64,000 bases of DNA from Paramoeba atlantica (GCA_977017575.1 CDRNVI010000002.1:310001-374000); one strand, 5' to 3'; positions 49,089-57,758 are shown, numbered from the stretch's first letter. The notes: generated from the letters alone by a model not told the origin. Made by a program: numbers and translations.

Positions 49089-50318
49089 TCACAGTTGACT
49101 TTTATGAACCTTCGGCACGTCATCCGGGAACTCCTCCTCAAGCGGCAGCGTCATCGCATAGGTCACCAAATCCTGCGCACTCATCTTCCCCTCCAGCAAC
49201 TGCGCCACCGCGGACAAAATCGGAACCCGAATCCCCAACCTCTCCGCCAACCTCTTTGTCGCCTTCGCCGTCGGCAACCCCTCCACCACCCCCCCTGCCC
49301 CCTCCAACGCCTTCTCCACCCCCACCCCGGTCGCCAGCAGCTGCCCGAACTTCGCATTCCGACTCAACCCCCCATAGCAGGTCAGCATCAAATCCCCCAT
49401 CCCGGCGAGCCCCCCCATGGTCTGCGAGCGCCCCCCGAGCCCCACCACGAGCCTGCGGAGGTCCGCCCAGCCGCGGGTGAGCAGCCCGTTGGTGGTGTTC
49501 GGCCCCAGCCCCAGGGCAACCGCCATGCCGCACAGAATGCTCAGCACGTTCTTCAGCGCGGAGCACGCCTCCACGCCGCGCACGTCCGTGCTGGTGTAGA
49601 CCCGGAACACGTCGGAGGAGAGGGCGCGCTGGACGAACCGGGCGGTCGGGGGGCTCGCCGAGGCGACGGTCACCCACGTCGGCCGGGCCTCCATGACCCC
49701 GCGCGCGAAGCTGGGCCCCGCGAGGAAGGCGGTGGGGTGGTGGGGCCCGAGCTCCGCGGAGAGGATGTCCTCGATGAAGTGGAGCGTGTCGACGGCAATG
49801 CCTTTGCTTACGGAGAGGACAGGGACGGAGGGGGGGAGGTGGGGTTTGAGCGCCCGGAGGTAGGCACGGGAGAATTGGACCGGGATAGCGTGGATAAGGA
49901 GAGTGGAGCCGGGGATGGCCTCGGTGGGGGAGGTGGTGGCGGTGACGGTGGGGGGGAGGGGGGATTCGGGAAAACAGAGCGTGTTGCGGTGATGGGTGTT
50001 GATGTGGGTGACGTGTTTGGTTTCACTCTCCCGCATGAGAATCTTTACGTGATGGCCGCTTCGTCCTAGGGTACATGCCATGGCAGTACCAAACGCTCCA
50101 CCCCCCATCACGCACACACGCATGATTTGTGTAGGATGGCGTAAAGGTCGGGAGGCGAGGTCCTTATGAATGAGCGCCATTTCCGCGTGTGTTACGAAAC
50201 GTGGAGAGGCGCAGTGCTGTTGTGCCAGATCCCTCGCAATCACAGCACACAATTCGGGTGTGACGGAAATAGTGTCCCCGGCAAAGTGGTTCTGCACAGC
50301 AATCAAAACTTGGTCCAT
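49089..50318 (-). CDS. GPDH: NAD-dependent glycerol-3-phosphate dehydrogenase, glycosomal/peroxisomal
   Basis: Start placed at Met61 of the longer ORF (MDQVLIAVQN), because the upstream 60 codons run into a mobile element (50374-50551). Product 409 residues. VMGGGAFGTAMA is the NAD-binding GxGxxG; SKGIA, AGPSFARGV, ALKNVLSILCG (catalytic Lys) and TRGWADLRRL, GLAGMGDLMLTC and SRNAKFGQLL are GpsA-family signatures. The last residues KSQL fit a type-1 peroxisomal targeting signal. In kinetoplastids this enzyme works in glycosomes, reoxidising NADH in glycolysis. A 65-residue N-terminal helix region before the Rossmann fold is extra. Confidence 0.93.
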   Translation of the reverse strand: MDQVLIAVQNHFAGDTISVTPELCAVIARDLAQQHCASPRFVTHAEMALIHKDLASRPLRHPTQIMRVCVMGGGAFGTAMACTLGRSGHHVKILMRESETKHVTHINTHHRNTLCFPESPLPPTVTATTSPTEAIPGSTLLIHAIPVQFSRAYLRALKPHLPPSVPVLSVSKGIAVDTLHFIEDILSAELGPHHPTAFLAGPSFARGVMEARPTWVTVASASPPTARFVQRALSSDVFRVYTSTDVRGVEACSALKNVLSILCGMAVALGLGPNTTNGLLTRGWADLRRLVVGLGGRSQTMGGLAGMGDLMLTCYGGLSRNAKFGQLLATGVGVEKALEGAGGVVEGLPTAKATKRLAERLGIRVPILSAVAQLLEGKMSAQDLVTYAMTLPLEEEFPDDVPKVHKSQL

Positions 50319-50373
50319 TTTCCTCGGAAAAAAGGCAGTAAAAAGTAGTACATACGGTAGTAAGGTATACGTA

Positions 50374-50551
50374 ATGTCCCCCCGTTTAAGCGCACCTCGT
50401 TTTCCGTGAAAAGTGCGCTTAAACGGGGGGGGGGGGGGCTGAATCTGTACATAAAAAAAAATTGGCGCCGCTTCGCGGCGCCGCAGTCTACACCTCACCT
50501 CTATGTGCGCTTAAACGGGGGTCTGACTGCGTGCGCTTAAGGGGGGGACAG
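50374..50551. mobile_element. Modular-end element 'd', address word AAGCGCAC
   Basis: 178 bp flanked by TA (50372-50373, 50552-50553). The left end is ATGTCCCCCCGTTTAAGCGCAC followed by the inverted copy GTGCGCTTAAACGGGGG. The right end is a direct pair of GTGCGCTTAA before G runs, ending GGGACAG. In the middle an A run leads into the hairpin GGCGCCGC-TTC-GCGGCGCC (50464-50482). It is the most compact complete example of the design. It inserted just upstream of the GPDH start. Confidence 0.8.
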
Positions 50552-50834
50552 TATATGTAGTAGTAAGGTATACGTAGTAAGGTATACAGTCCAGCTCTTG
50601 GCTCCCCCCAGGCTGCAGATCGCACCGTAAGAGCTTTTGACCCGATTCCTTCGGCATTCAACAGATCTCGAAAAACTAGAGCGTTTACTGCCGTCATTTT
50701 GACCATACCGACCCCTATGCGCATCATGGCTAAAAAATACAGGAAAAAATAGGTGTTTTTTTTCATAATTTAAAAAAATCCATTTGTTCCAATTTTTCAG
50801 AGCTTTTTTCTTTATAAATGGTTTCTCATTCCCC

Positions 50835-50930
50835 CAGCTAGCCTCGTACCCCGCGGCGGTACCAGTCTTGTACTGCCGCCTGTACAATCTGGGCATTGCC
50901 TTTCTCATTCAATGAATTTGCGGGATACTC
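50835..50930 (-). mobile_element. 5'-truncated LINE fragment
   Basis: The minus strand matches the last codons and 3' UTR of the LINE ORF at 51241 (GGTACCAGTCTTGTACTGCCG against GGTACCAGTTTTGTACCGCGG on the plus strand). It lies within the Tc1 element near its left end. Only the 3' end is present. Confidence 0.65.
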
Positions 50931-51240
50931 CCGTTCAATCTACACAAGGACAGTATATCAACTCTCCCAAAAACAAAACACCCCCAATCAGTCATAAAAT
51001 AGTGCGATGAATCCAATAGAGAACGTTTGGTCCATAATGGACCGAATTGTAAAGGAAAAATTGAGGGAGATACTGTGCCCCCCCACTTTTTCGAAAAAAG
51101 GACAATTAAATGGGGGGGATCAATTTATTTGGTTAGATGAAACAAAGGTCCCAAACTTTTTTCATTATTTTAGGAATGAAAACAGGTTTAGGAAGCAAAT
51201 GAAAGAAACCTTTTTTTTTGTTTGTCCGCCCCCGAGCCCA

Positions 51241-52704
51241 TTAGCGCACGCCCCTACGGTACCAGTTTTGTACCGCGGCATGCGCTATCTGGGCGTTCCC
51301 CTTTTGGATGGCTACCCCGATTGCCATGATGAAGTGGCTGAGGCAACCATTCTTCTCGCCGGTGGCCTTCCGAGCGACCAGATTTAGAAACTGGAGGGTC
51401 TCGGGTCCGGGGACACCGTACGTGGTGAAGGCCAAGGGGAAGAAATCCATCTCCCTGTCCCCCGCCATTTCCTCGTGAGTGCGCCTTTTGAGACGCTCTG
51501 CCTGCCTCACGGTGAAGGAGGGATCAGCAGCCTCCTTATCTACGTAGGACGGGGCCAGTGGGTTTACCACCGTCGCGTCCACTAGGACTAGCTTCCGCCC
51601 CAAAAGGAAACAAATGTCCGGTCCCCGACCGTTATCGAATCTAGGTTCGACGAGGTCTGGGGAGAATCCGTACTGGATTAATAGGTTGCGGAAAGTTTCC
51701 TTGACCCCCTTGTGGCGAGAGGCTTGTGTCTTTCCCCGAACCTTCTTACAATCCATGGCGTGGACGCAGAACTCCTCATTTTTGAGGGCCGCGCCACACA
51801 CACATTGGATTTCTGGTTCGGAGGTGGGGGCCACCATGTACCGGACTCTAGCGGCGGTCTCCCATTCGGGATCCCGCATGTAGTACTCCGGCCTGTTCGG
51901 CCACGCATTCATCCACTTGGTCGAGTGGATGTTCTGGATCTGTCGCATGCAGACCAGATGCGTGGCCGACGGTGCCTTGTCCAAAGCAGCCGCCCCATAG
52001 GCGCGTCTTTGCTCCCTGGCGGGGGTGCCGGGGGACTGGCCTTGTAAGGCCTTGACTGCTTTGGCCTGCATGTCCTCCGCTTTGTCTTCGAAGGGGATGG
52101 TGCCCAGGAAGTCCGCCGTAAAAAGTTTGTTTACGAACGGCGTCGTTCCCATAGCACCCATCCCTCCGATAAGAGCTTCGGAGCATGCGGTGATGGCCGC
52201 GTCCACCTGCAGGTTCGCCTTTTTGGTCACCCCCGGTTCGTGCGTGCGAACTATGTGGTTCCACCGGGGGCTCCCGCATAGGCGGAGGAGAGGGAGGGCG
52301 CACTGTCTGGGTAAATCCTTGAGTTTACCCAGGAAATTAGTGACCTTGGGGACCTTGGAGAGGACCCATTCCTCTTCCCGCGCTTCCGAGGCGCCAATGT
52401 ACGCCCCCAGAAGTTTCAGTCCCCCCGGACCGTGTTGCATCCGGCTCCCCGAGAAAGCCGTGTGCAGGCCTGGGTGGCGGGTAGCAACCTTGCACTTGGC
52501 CAGCTGTGCCAGGCTGTCCGGGGAAGGCGTGATGTCACCCTGCTCCGTCACCGCGCCTTGGGTATTGGGGGGCGTGACACTGGGGGCCTTGTAGGGAGGG
52601 TCCGTCCCAGCCATATGGGGGTAAGGCGGCGGAGGGGAGGTGGGGCACTCGCATTCCTGACGGGAAGAGTTACGAGGAGAAGTAGAGGCCGCGATTCCCT
52701 CCAT
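51241..52704 (-). CDS. LINE ORF2 remnant: RT thumb region and restriction-like endonuclease
   Basis: 487 residues. GGLKLLGAYIGASEAREEEW followed by LPRQCALPLLRLCGSPRWNH is typical of the region after the RT core in this LINE group. Near the C-terminus a zinc-knuckle-like CVCGAALKNEEFCVHAMDC precedes the endonuclease core: SRHKGV, EPRFDNGRGPDICFLLG and KLVLVDATVVNPL, with the PD...D pattern of restriction-like endonucleases. The first 60 residues are Pro/Ser-rich. The palm and fingers (normally about 250 residues) are absent between residues 70 and 85. The reading frame continues upstream of the ATG to the ORF1 stop (see 52705-52914). Confidence 0.75.
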   Translation of the reverse strand: MEGIAASTSPRNSSRQECECPTSPPPPYPHMAGTDPPYKAPSVTPPNTQGAVTEQGDITPSPDSLAQLAKCKVATRHPGLHTAFSGSRMQHGPGGLKLLGAYIGASEAREEEWVLSKVPKVTNFLGKLKDLPRQCALPLLRLCGSPRWNHIVRTHEPGVTKKANLQVDAAITACSEALIGGMGAMGTTPFVNKLFTADFLGTIPFEDKAEDMQAKAVKALQGQSPGTPAREQRRAYGAAALDKAPSATHLVCMRQIQNIHSTKWMNAWPNRPEYYMRDPEWETAARVRYMVAPTSEPEIQCVCGAALKNEEFCVHAMDCKKVRGKTQASRHKGVKETFRNLLIQYGFSPDLVEPRFDNGRGPDICFLLGRKLVLVDATVVNPLAPSYVDKEAADPSFTVRQAERLKRRTHEEMAGDREMDFFPLAFTTYGVPGPETLQFLNLVARKATGEKNGCLSHFIMAIGVAIQKGNAQIAHAAVQNWYRRGVR

Positions 52705-52914
52705 GATAGTACCTGCCCCACCCGGGGTAGGGGTTGTAGCGCCAGGGGTAAGGACATTTTGGGTCTCCCTCCGGGCCCGCCACGTCTTAGAATGAGGACC
52801 TGGGTTTGCCTCGATACAGCCTCTGCGGAGGTTGCATTGAACAACACGGGTGGTCCAGCCCGTTTCGCTTACCAGGGTTTCCGTGGGAAGGAAACAGCAA
52901 AGGAGCCCTTCTTC
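52705..52914 (-). other. ORF1-ORF2 junction with a 2A-like motif
   Basis: These 70 codons are open and in the same frame as both ORFs; only the TAA ending ORF1 separates them. The translation includes CNLRRGCIEANPGP, which resembles the D(V/I)ExNPGP ribosome-skipping motif, with Cys in place of the usual Asp. 2A-like motifs near the start of ORFs are known in several LINEs, including L1Tc of Trypanosoma cruzi. Function here is an inference. Confidence 0.5.
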
Positions 52915-54666
52915 TTAGTTGCGGGGCTCCCAGGCACCGGTCATGATCCGGGGGATACCCAAGACCTCGTTCAGACCGGCGGGGATGTCGTGCGCCGCAC
53001 TCACCCCTGGGGCGGAGACCATGCCGTGGTGTGTCCCGTCATACACCCTGACTGTGGCTCCATCGCTAGGCCCTGGGGGAAAGGGGGGAAGGGAGAGGCT
53101 GACCGCGACTCTTTGCGCTCTGTCCAGCCCTTCCCAGTCGGTGATGGGGGTGGCTTCGCCGGAGATGTCCTTCGGCAGCAGGCTCTCTCCGGGGACCCCT
53201 AACGTGTTGCCCACAATGCTGATTGTGGCTTGAAACGAGCGTTCGGGCGGGCAGGGGATGACTATGTGACCCACGCGCTCGGGGCCAATGTCGAGGAGGA
53301 TTTTGAGGACCTCTTCCCCAGCCGGCTCGTATGGTTTGTCCGGGACTTCCCCACAGGGTGCTCTCGCCTGTATCGGGTACGCGCCCGACCTGTCCGCCAG
53401 TAGAACTGGGGGGAAAGGAGAGGGGGGAGGGAGGAGAGGAGGGAAGTTGGGAATGGGGGGATGAAAGGAGCGTAGGGGGGGCACGGGCCATGGAGGTCCT
53501 TTAGCCACTGTGTTGACCTGGGCCAAGCGCAGGCGGGCTTCCTCGGCGCAGAACCCCTCATAGTACGCCAGCATGGAGGCGTACCGCTCCGTTTTGATCC
53601 GGAGGGCTTCAGGGGCATGCTCCTTTAGCAGGGCAATAGATGCTTTCCTTAGCCGCTTGGGACCGTGCATCTTTACTAGGTGCGACTGTAGGGCTACATG
53701 GTGGGGTTGGGCTACCCCACATTCAATGCAGACCAAATGGCCCGCATTGATCAGAAGAAAGCGATCCTCGATGGCTTTCTGGGCCGCGTGCAGACCACTG
53801 ACAGCCTCCAGGGTCAGCTCACGGCGTGCCCGGGCCTCCATTTCCTCAAGGGAGATCCTCTCGTGCTCCGAGTGTAGGGTCGAGAGGAGACGCAGAGAGA
53901 CAGAGCATCTTCTAGTTTGTGCTAGAGGGAGCCCCGAGCTAGAAGGGGAGGGGAGGAGTTTAAAGCGCACAGCGTCCATCTCCTTGAACTGCTGCGCTAG
54001 CGTGGGGAGTTTCGGCGGACGCTCCGACGGGGCGGGGGCGTCGCTGTCCATCGCGTCCGACGTGATCGGGGGGGCGGTCGCCAGGCCAGGCGTCGAGATG
54101 CGGGAGTATGACGTGTTCCGACTGTCGGAGGTAGGGAGGGGAGCGAAGGAAACGTTGGCAGCTTTCCTCAAGATGGGGGTGGGGGCGACCGTAGTACCTG
54201 TACGGTCAAAGCTCCGGGATCTGTCCCGAGAGGAAGAAGAACGTGGGATCCTGCGGGCTGTGGAGTTGGCTCGGGAGGATCGAGAGGAAGACGTGGAACG
54301 GGATGGAGGGGTCCCTGAGGCTTGCGTCGAGGCACGCACTCTAACGTCGTTCCTGTGCCGAGAGCGCAGAGTAACGCACTCCTCACACAGGCGGTTGTCC
54401 CGCCTGGTTGGCACGAAAGGGAGGCCACAGAAGTCGCAGGCACATGACTTGTGCTGCTCCTTGACACGGACGACCAAGTCCGGCCTCGCCTTCTTCAGCT
54501 CCTCGATGGAGAGCTGGCGCAGCCCCTCGGCCCCTACGGAGGGGTGGGGGCTGGAGCCTCGCCTGAGAGGGGTGGTAGCAAGTCCCCCTGAGGTCGAGGA
54601 TGATGGGGTGTTAATCCCAGTATCGGAATCCTTGTATCCCCGGTGGCCACGCCGACGTCTGGTCAT
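52915..54666 (-). CDS. LINE ORF1: zinc-finger nucleic-acid-binding protein
   Basis: 583 residues. Basic N-terminus MTRRRRGHRGYKDSD; Ser/Arg-rich tract. CDFCGLPFVPTRRDNRLCEEC (about 79-99) is a C-x2-C...C-x2-C zinc motif and CIECGVAQPHHVALQSHLVK with MH (about 323-344) is a C2H2 finger. The rest is Pro-rich. Two fingers with basic tracts fit an ORF1 RNA/DNA-binding protein. Ends with AWEPRN and TAA. Antisense frames (52432-53202, 53573-54694) are shadows. Confidence 0.7.
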   Translation of the reverse strand: MTRRRRGHRGYKDSDTGINTPSSSTSGGLATTPLRRGSSPHPSVGAEGLRQLSIEELKKARPDLVVRVKEQHKSCACDFCGLPFVPTRRDNRLCEECVTLRSRHRNDVRVRASTQASGTPPSRSTSSSRSSRANSTARRIPRSSSSRDRSRSFDRTGTTVAPTPILRKAANVSFAPLPTSDSRNTSYSRISTPGLATAPPITSDAMDSDAPAPSERPPKLPTLAQQFKEMDAVRFKLLPSPSSSGLPLAQTRRCSVSLRLLSTLHSEHERISLEEMEARARRELTLEAVSGLHAAQKAIEDRFLLINAGHLVCIECGVAQPHHVALQSHLVKMHGPKRLRKASIALLKEHAPEALRIKTERYASMLAYYEGFCAEEARLRLAQVNTVAKGPPWPVPPLRSFHPPIPNFPPLLPPPSPFPPVLLADRSGAYPIQARAPCGEVPDKPYEPAGEEVLKILLDIGPERVGHIVIPCPPERSFQATISIVGNTLGVPGESLLPKDISGEATPITDWEGLDRAQRVAVSLSLPPFPPGPSDGATVRVYDGTHHGMVSAPGVSAAHDIPAGLNEVLGIPRIMTGAWEPRN

Positions 54667-54811
54667 GGGCTTGCGCCGGGGAGAGAGAGAGTAGAGGTAG
54701 AAAAAGAAAAGGATTCAACTTTAGGAATCTCCAAAGCGTTCGGATAAAGTTGGCTTTACAGAAACGGTATCTTTATCGTATGAGTAGTTTTTCTACCTCT
54801 CCCGTACTAGT

Positions 54812-54823
54812 GTAGTAGTAGTG

Positions 54824-54897
<74 letters not shown>
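54812..54897. repeat. TAG/AGT trinucleotide microsatellite
   Basis: About 28 units of AGT with two interruptions near the start, in the 5' untranslated part of the LINE. Confidence 0.95.
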
Positions 54898-54989
54898 TTC
54901 TTTTGTCAAACCGCTATAAGGTATGGGGTATGATAGAGCACCGACTCGTGGAGTAGGAGGGCATATTGTAACCCAAGCATGAAGGCGAC

Positions 54990-55190
54990 GTGGGCGAGAC
55001 GATTCGGACGGTGGTGGCGAATGACGGTTCGCAGAGAGGAAAGGTTCGCAGGGAAGAAGGGAGTGGTGGTGGTGGTGGGGAATGGTTGTTCGCAGAGAGG
55101 GGAGAAGAAGGGAGTGATGTTGGAGGACAATGACGGTTCGCAGGGAGGGGAGAAAGGAGGGGTGGTGGGGGTGAATAACTATTATCCATA
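54990..55190. repeat. Degenerate G/A-rich tandem repeat at the LINE 5' end
   Basis: Units of roughly 50 bp built on GGTTCGCAGGGAGGGGAGAA recur about four times between 55027 and 55165 with GGTGGTGG variants. 5' tandem repeats are known from SLACS-type LINEs; here the likeness is only general. Confidence 0.6.
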
Positions 55191-55880
55191 CAAAGGAAGT
55201 AACCGAAAAAAAGTTAGAAACGTAGGTATAGCATATTGTAACATGAAAAACTTGAACTAGACAGTATATAAATACAAACTGACGTCGGGCCCTGATATAC
55301 TGTATGTATCAGGTTCGTAGGGAAAAAATTGAGCCCCCCCTCAAAAAAAAATCCGGAGCCGCTTCGCGGCGCCTCCTGCCCAGTCTCGCCAAAAAGGACA
55401 ATTAAGTGGGGGGGGGGGGACTACGACAATTAAGTGGGAGGGGGACACAGTACTACCCCCTCGCTACCGTAGGTAAATTCGTCGTGCCCGATTTCGTGCC
55501 CGATTTGTGGCCCGATATCGTTTCAGGTGAGTTTTCGAAAAAAATGTTTACAAAGACGTATGTATCGAATAGAGTGACATGATCACTAGTTTTTATTATG
55601 GGTGAAGCTAAAAAAATATATTTTTCCGAAAATCAACTCCTAGACCGCTTTTTGAGAGTTTGGGGCCTGATATACCTGCATACACTTTGGTTTCATTCGA
55701 TATTTCTCCATCCTGTGCCGGTAATTCACTTACAAAGGCTAAAATCTACCTGAAAGTGTGTGACACACAAGGCCGTAGAGGAAGGAGGAGGCGCAAGGCA
55801 AAAAGGCAGAAGGCGGAGCCTTCTGTCTTTTTGCCGCAGCGACGACGACTTCCTCGCGTGGGAAGCTGTAAGGGGTGGAA

Positions 55881-56146
55881 GTATAGGAATATTGCATAAG
55901 TATAGGAATATTGCATAAGTATAGGAATATTGCATAAGTATAGGAATATTGCATAAGTATAGGAATATTGCATAAGTATAGGAATATTGCATAAGTATAG
56001 GAATATTGCATAAGTATAGGAATATTGCATAAGTATAGGAATATTGCATAAGTATAGGAATATTGCACAAGTATAGGAATATTGCACAAGTATAGGAATA
56101 TTGCACAAGTATAGGAATATTGCATAAGTATAGGAATATTGCATAG
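55881..56146 (+). repeat. 19-bp satellite, 14 units
   Basis: The unit GTATAGGAATATTGCATAA is repeated 14 times with almost no variation (three units have C for T in GCATAA). Because 19 is not a multiple of three and the unit has no stop on the minus strand, all three minus frames stay open and give false ORFs. Two further units lie at 56489-56525 and a reversed one near 57079. Confidence 0.97.
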
Positions 56147-56275
56147 CCGTCTAATCATGTCACAAAATACTGTGAATTGGTTTAGTATAGGTTTAGTTTT
56201 TGGGTATCACGCTTTCACGTGACTCAGTGGCCCGGCCGGCCCCTCCGTGCGTTCGGCCTCTCATTTCCCCCAAAA

Positions 56276-56352
56276 CAACTACCACCTTCCCCCCATTTAT
56301 CAGGGGTCGCTCGCGCGACCCCCGCTAAATAGGGGGGGGAAGGTGGTAGTTG
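56276..56352. repeat. 77-bp palindrome with inner GC hairpin
   Basis: CAACTACCACCTTCCCCCC and its complement GGGGGGAAGGTGGTAGTTG enclose GGGGTCGC-TCGC-GCGACCCCC. It is probably a tiny foldback element. Confidence 0.8.
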
Positions 56353-57127
56353 TGGGGTATGGAGGCCTCTCGCAACTCCGGGGCCTCACCGGGAGCAAAG
56401 GTGAGTTCCCATAGCACCCCGCACCAACTTTTGGTAAAAGTTGAAATCGGTGCCTAAAACTTTATGCATGTGATTGTGCTGTTCCGAAGTATAGGAATAT
56501 TGCATAAGTATAGGAATATTGCAGAGCCCCTCTAATTTTTTAACTTTTGAAAAATTTCTCCTGGCAAGATCCCACCTGTATTGGATCTTACAAATCCTTT
56601 TCCTTGTAGATGAGACTCCAAAGTATATACGCACATCACATTTTCTAAAAATGGAAAAGTTGCATATAGGGGGTGACCCCGCCAAAGTAGCCAAAAACAG
56701 GTGAAAATGGGCTTTTTTAAGCAAAATCCACGAAAAGTGGCCATTTTAGGGCATTTTAGAAGGGTCACCCCTTATACATGTATGTGAAGTCTTCATTTGA
56801 AGTAAAAGTAGTTCAAAGTGATAGATTAGGGTACGTTATAGCGTCCATATGTTCGGTATTCCATTTTCCCGGGGATACAAGTCTATGAGGCACGTAACAA
56901 ATAAAAAAAATCGTATATTTTCGAGAAATATACCACCCTTGACTTTGTAAAAATTTGTTTCAAATTACAAAAAATAGGTGGTTTCCCGACAGTGTAATCG
57001 CAGATCTATACAACGGTTATAATTGTCTACCGAAATCAAGAAACTCATATTAAGGGGTGGGGGGTCAAAAATAGAGTTATGCAATATTCCTATACTTTGA
57101 CCGCTGTAAGGGGTCCTAAGGCTATGT

Positions 57128-57322
57128 AACCCAGGCTAAAGTGGACGAGGGAGATACTAAAAGCACCTTTGGAAGACCGCCACAAAACTGGAACGTCATC
57201 TCCCGTTAAAGATCCTTTTGTGACATCAGAATGCTCTACAAAACGGGAGATACGGTTCCAGTTTTGTGGCGGTCTTCAAAAAGGTGCCTTTAGTATCTCC
57301 CTCGTCCACTTTAGCCTGGGTT
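57128..57322. mobile_element. Hairpin (foldback) MITE, family F, copy 2
   Basis: The left arm ACCCAGGCTAAAGTGGACG continues AGGGAGATACTAAAAGCACC and GAAGACCGCCACAAAACTGG; the right arm is the complement, ending TCCACTTTAGCCTGGGTTTA. Arms are about 85 bp with a few mismatches. The outer 25-30 bases match the element at 23532; the inner arms do not. It inserted in the C-terminal part of the nested Tc1 transposase. Confidence 0.85.
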
Positions 57323-57758
57323 TAAACCCGAGACCGAAAAACGGCTCCGAAAGGCAATAAAGAAAGCCTTTGCAATGCTTAAGCGTCATCCTTATCGACG
57401 CCAAGTTTTAAATTGTGTAAATTCTGTTCCTAAATGCTTGCGCATTGTGCAGCGCGTTCAAGGAGACCATTGTGGGTACTAGTGCATAGGAATTTGTACT
57501 CATTTCTTATTTTTTTACCCCCCGTGAAAAAGCAAAATTGGGGGAAATTTCCCAACTTTCACCACGCCCACCTAGGACCCAGGGGGGGGGGGGGTGATAG
57601 GCAAAGCAACGGTGGGAAACGCACTAGTTTTTCGAGATCTGTTGAATGCCGAATGAATTAGGTCAAAAGCTCTTACGGTGCGCTCTGGAGCCTGGGGGGT
57701 GCGAGCCAAGAGCTGGACTGTATGTATGGTAGTAAAGCCTATAGGATGCGCAATATTA

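Larger units (their letters stand above)
51213..55300 (-). mobile_element. Non-LTR retrotransposon (LINE) with restriction-like endonuclease, RT palm missing
   Basis: Runs on the minus strand from about 55300 (5' end approximate) to an A-rich tail ACAAACAAAAAAAAAGG at about 51213-51228. It contains 5' G/A-rich repeats, a TAG microsatellite, ORF1 (52915-54666) and an ORF2 remnant (51241-52704). ORF2 keeps the region just after the reverse-transcriptase core and the endonuclease but not the palm with its catalytic Asp pair. The copy is therefore a deletion derivative or non-autonomous. RLE-type LINEs include CRE/SLACS of trypanosomatids and R2 and NeSL elsewhere; I cannot assign the clade. Confidence 0.75.
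51073..55450. mobile_element. Modular-end element 'e', address word GACAATTAA, split by a LINE
   Basis: Flanked by TA (51071-51072, 55451-55452). The left end CTGTGCCCCCCCACTTTTTCG is followed by GGACAATTAAATGGGGGGG. The right end holds a direct pair GGACAATTAAGTGGGGGG and CGACAATTAAGTGGGAGG and ends ACACAG. The shared module (A run then GGAGCCGCTTCGCGGCGCC, 55355-55373) lies near the right end. The LINE at 51213 to about 55300 sits inside. A short frame with WLDETKVPNFFHYF on the left may be part of e's own sequence. Confidence 0.7.
55453..57127. other. Unassigned insert with satellite array inside the nested Tc1
   Basis: Sequence between the right end of element 'e' and MITE F copy 2. Contents: a hairpin AAAAAGGCAGAAGGC with GCCTTCTGTCTTTTT (55799-55837), the 19-bp satellite (55881-56146), a palindrome (56276-56352), two more satellite units (56489-56525), a short inverted pair TATAGGGGGTGACCC / GGGTCACCCCTTATA (about 56665-56775) and one reversed satellite unit at about 57079-57098. 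GCTGTAAGGGGT occurs next to the satellite at both sides (55865, 57103). It may be one element with repeat-laden ends; I cannot define its limits. Confidence 0.45.
50587..57720 (+). mobile_element. Tc1/mariner element split by several nested insertions
   Basis: The ends CAGTCCAGCTCTTGGCTCCC (50587 on, preceded by TA) and its complement ending AGAGCTGGACTG (to 57720, followed by TA) form an inverted repeat of about 90 bp. Inner words (GAGCTTTTGACC, CAACAGATCTCG) show kinship with the element at 15904. Remains of its transposase are MNPIENVWSIMDRIVKEKL (51007-51063) and a C-terminus read at about 57330-57480 (KKAFAMLKRHP ... LNCVNSVPKC). The more than 6 kb between are later arrivals: element 'e', a LINE, satellite sequence and a foldback MITE. 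Most of the transposase N-terminal part is missing. Confidence 0.8.

Noticed and set aside
49077-50069. Plus-strand ORF of 330 codons
   Set aside because: Antisense to GPDH; Pro/Gly/His/Arg-rich.
50319-50498. 60-codon N-terminal extension of GPDH
   Set aside because: Part is encoded by a mobile element (50374-50551), and the remainder does not resemble the family; start moved to 50318.
53573-54694. Plus-strand ORF of 373 codons
   Set aside because: Antisense shadow of LINE ORF1 in GC-rich DNA; no known motif.
55881-56146. CRISPR-like array
   Set aside because: The 19-bp units are directly joined without spacers; simple satellite in a eukaryotic genome.
55726-56158. Three overlapping minus-strand ORFs rich in Tyr, Leu, Ile and Cys
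   Set aside because: They are translations of the 19-bp satellite, which lacks stops in all minus frames.
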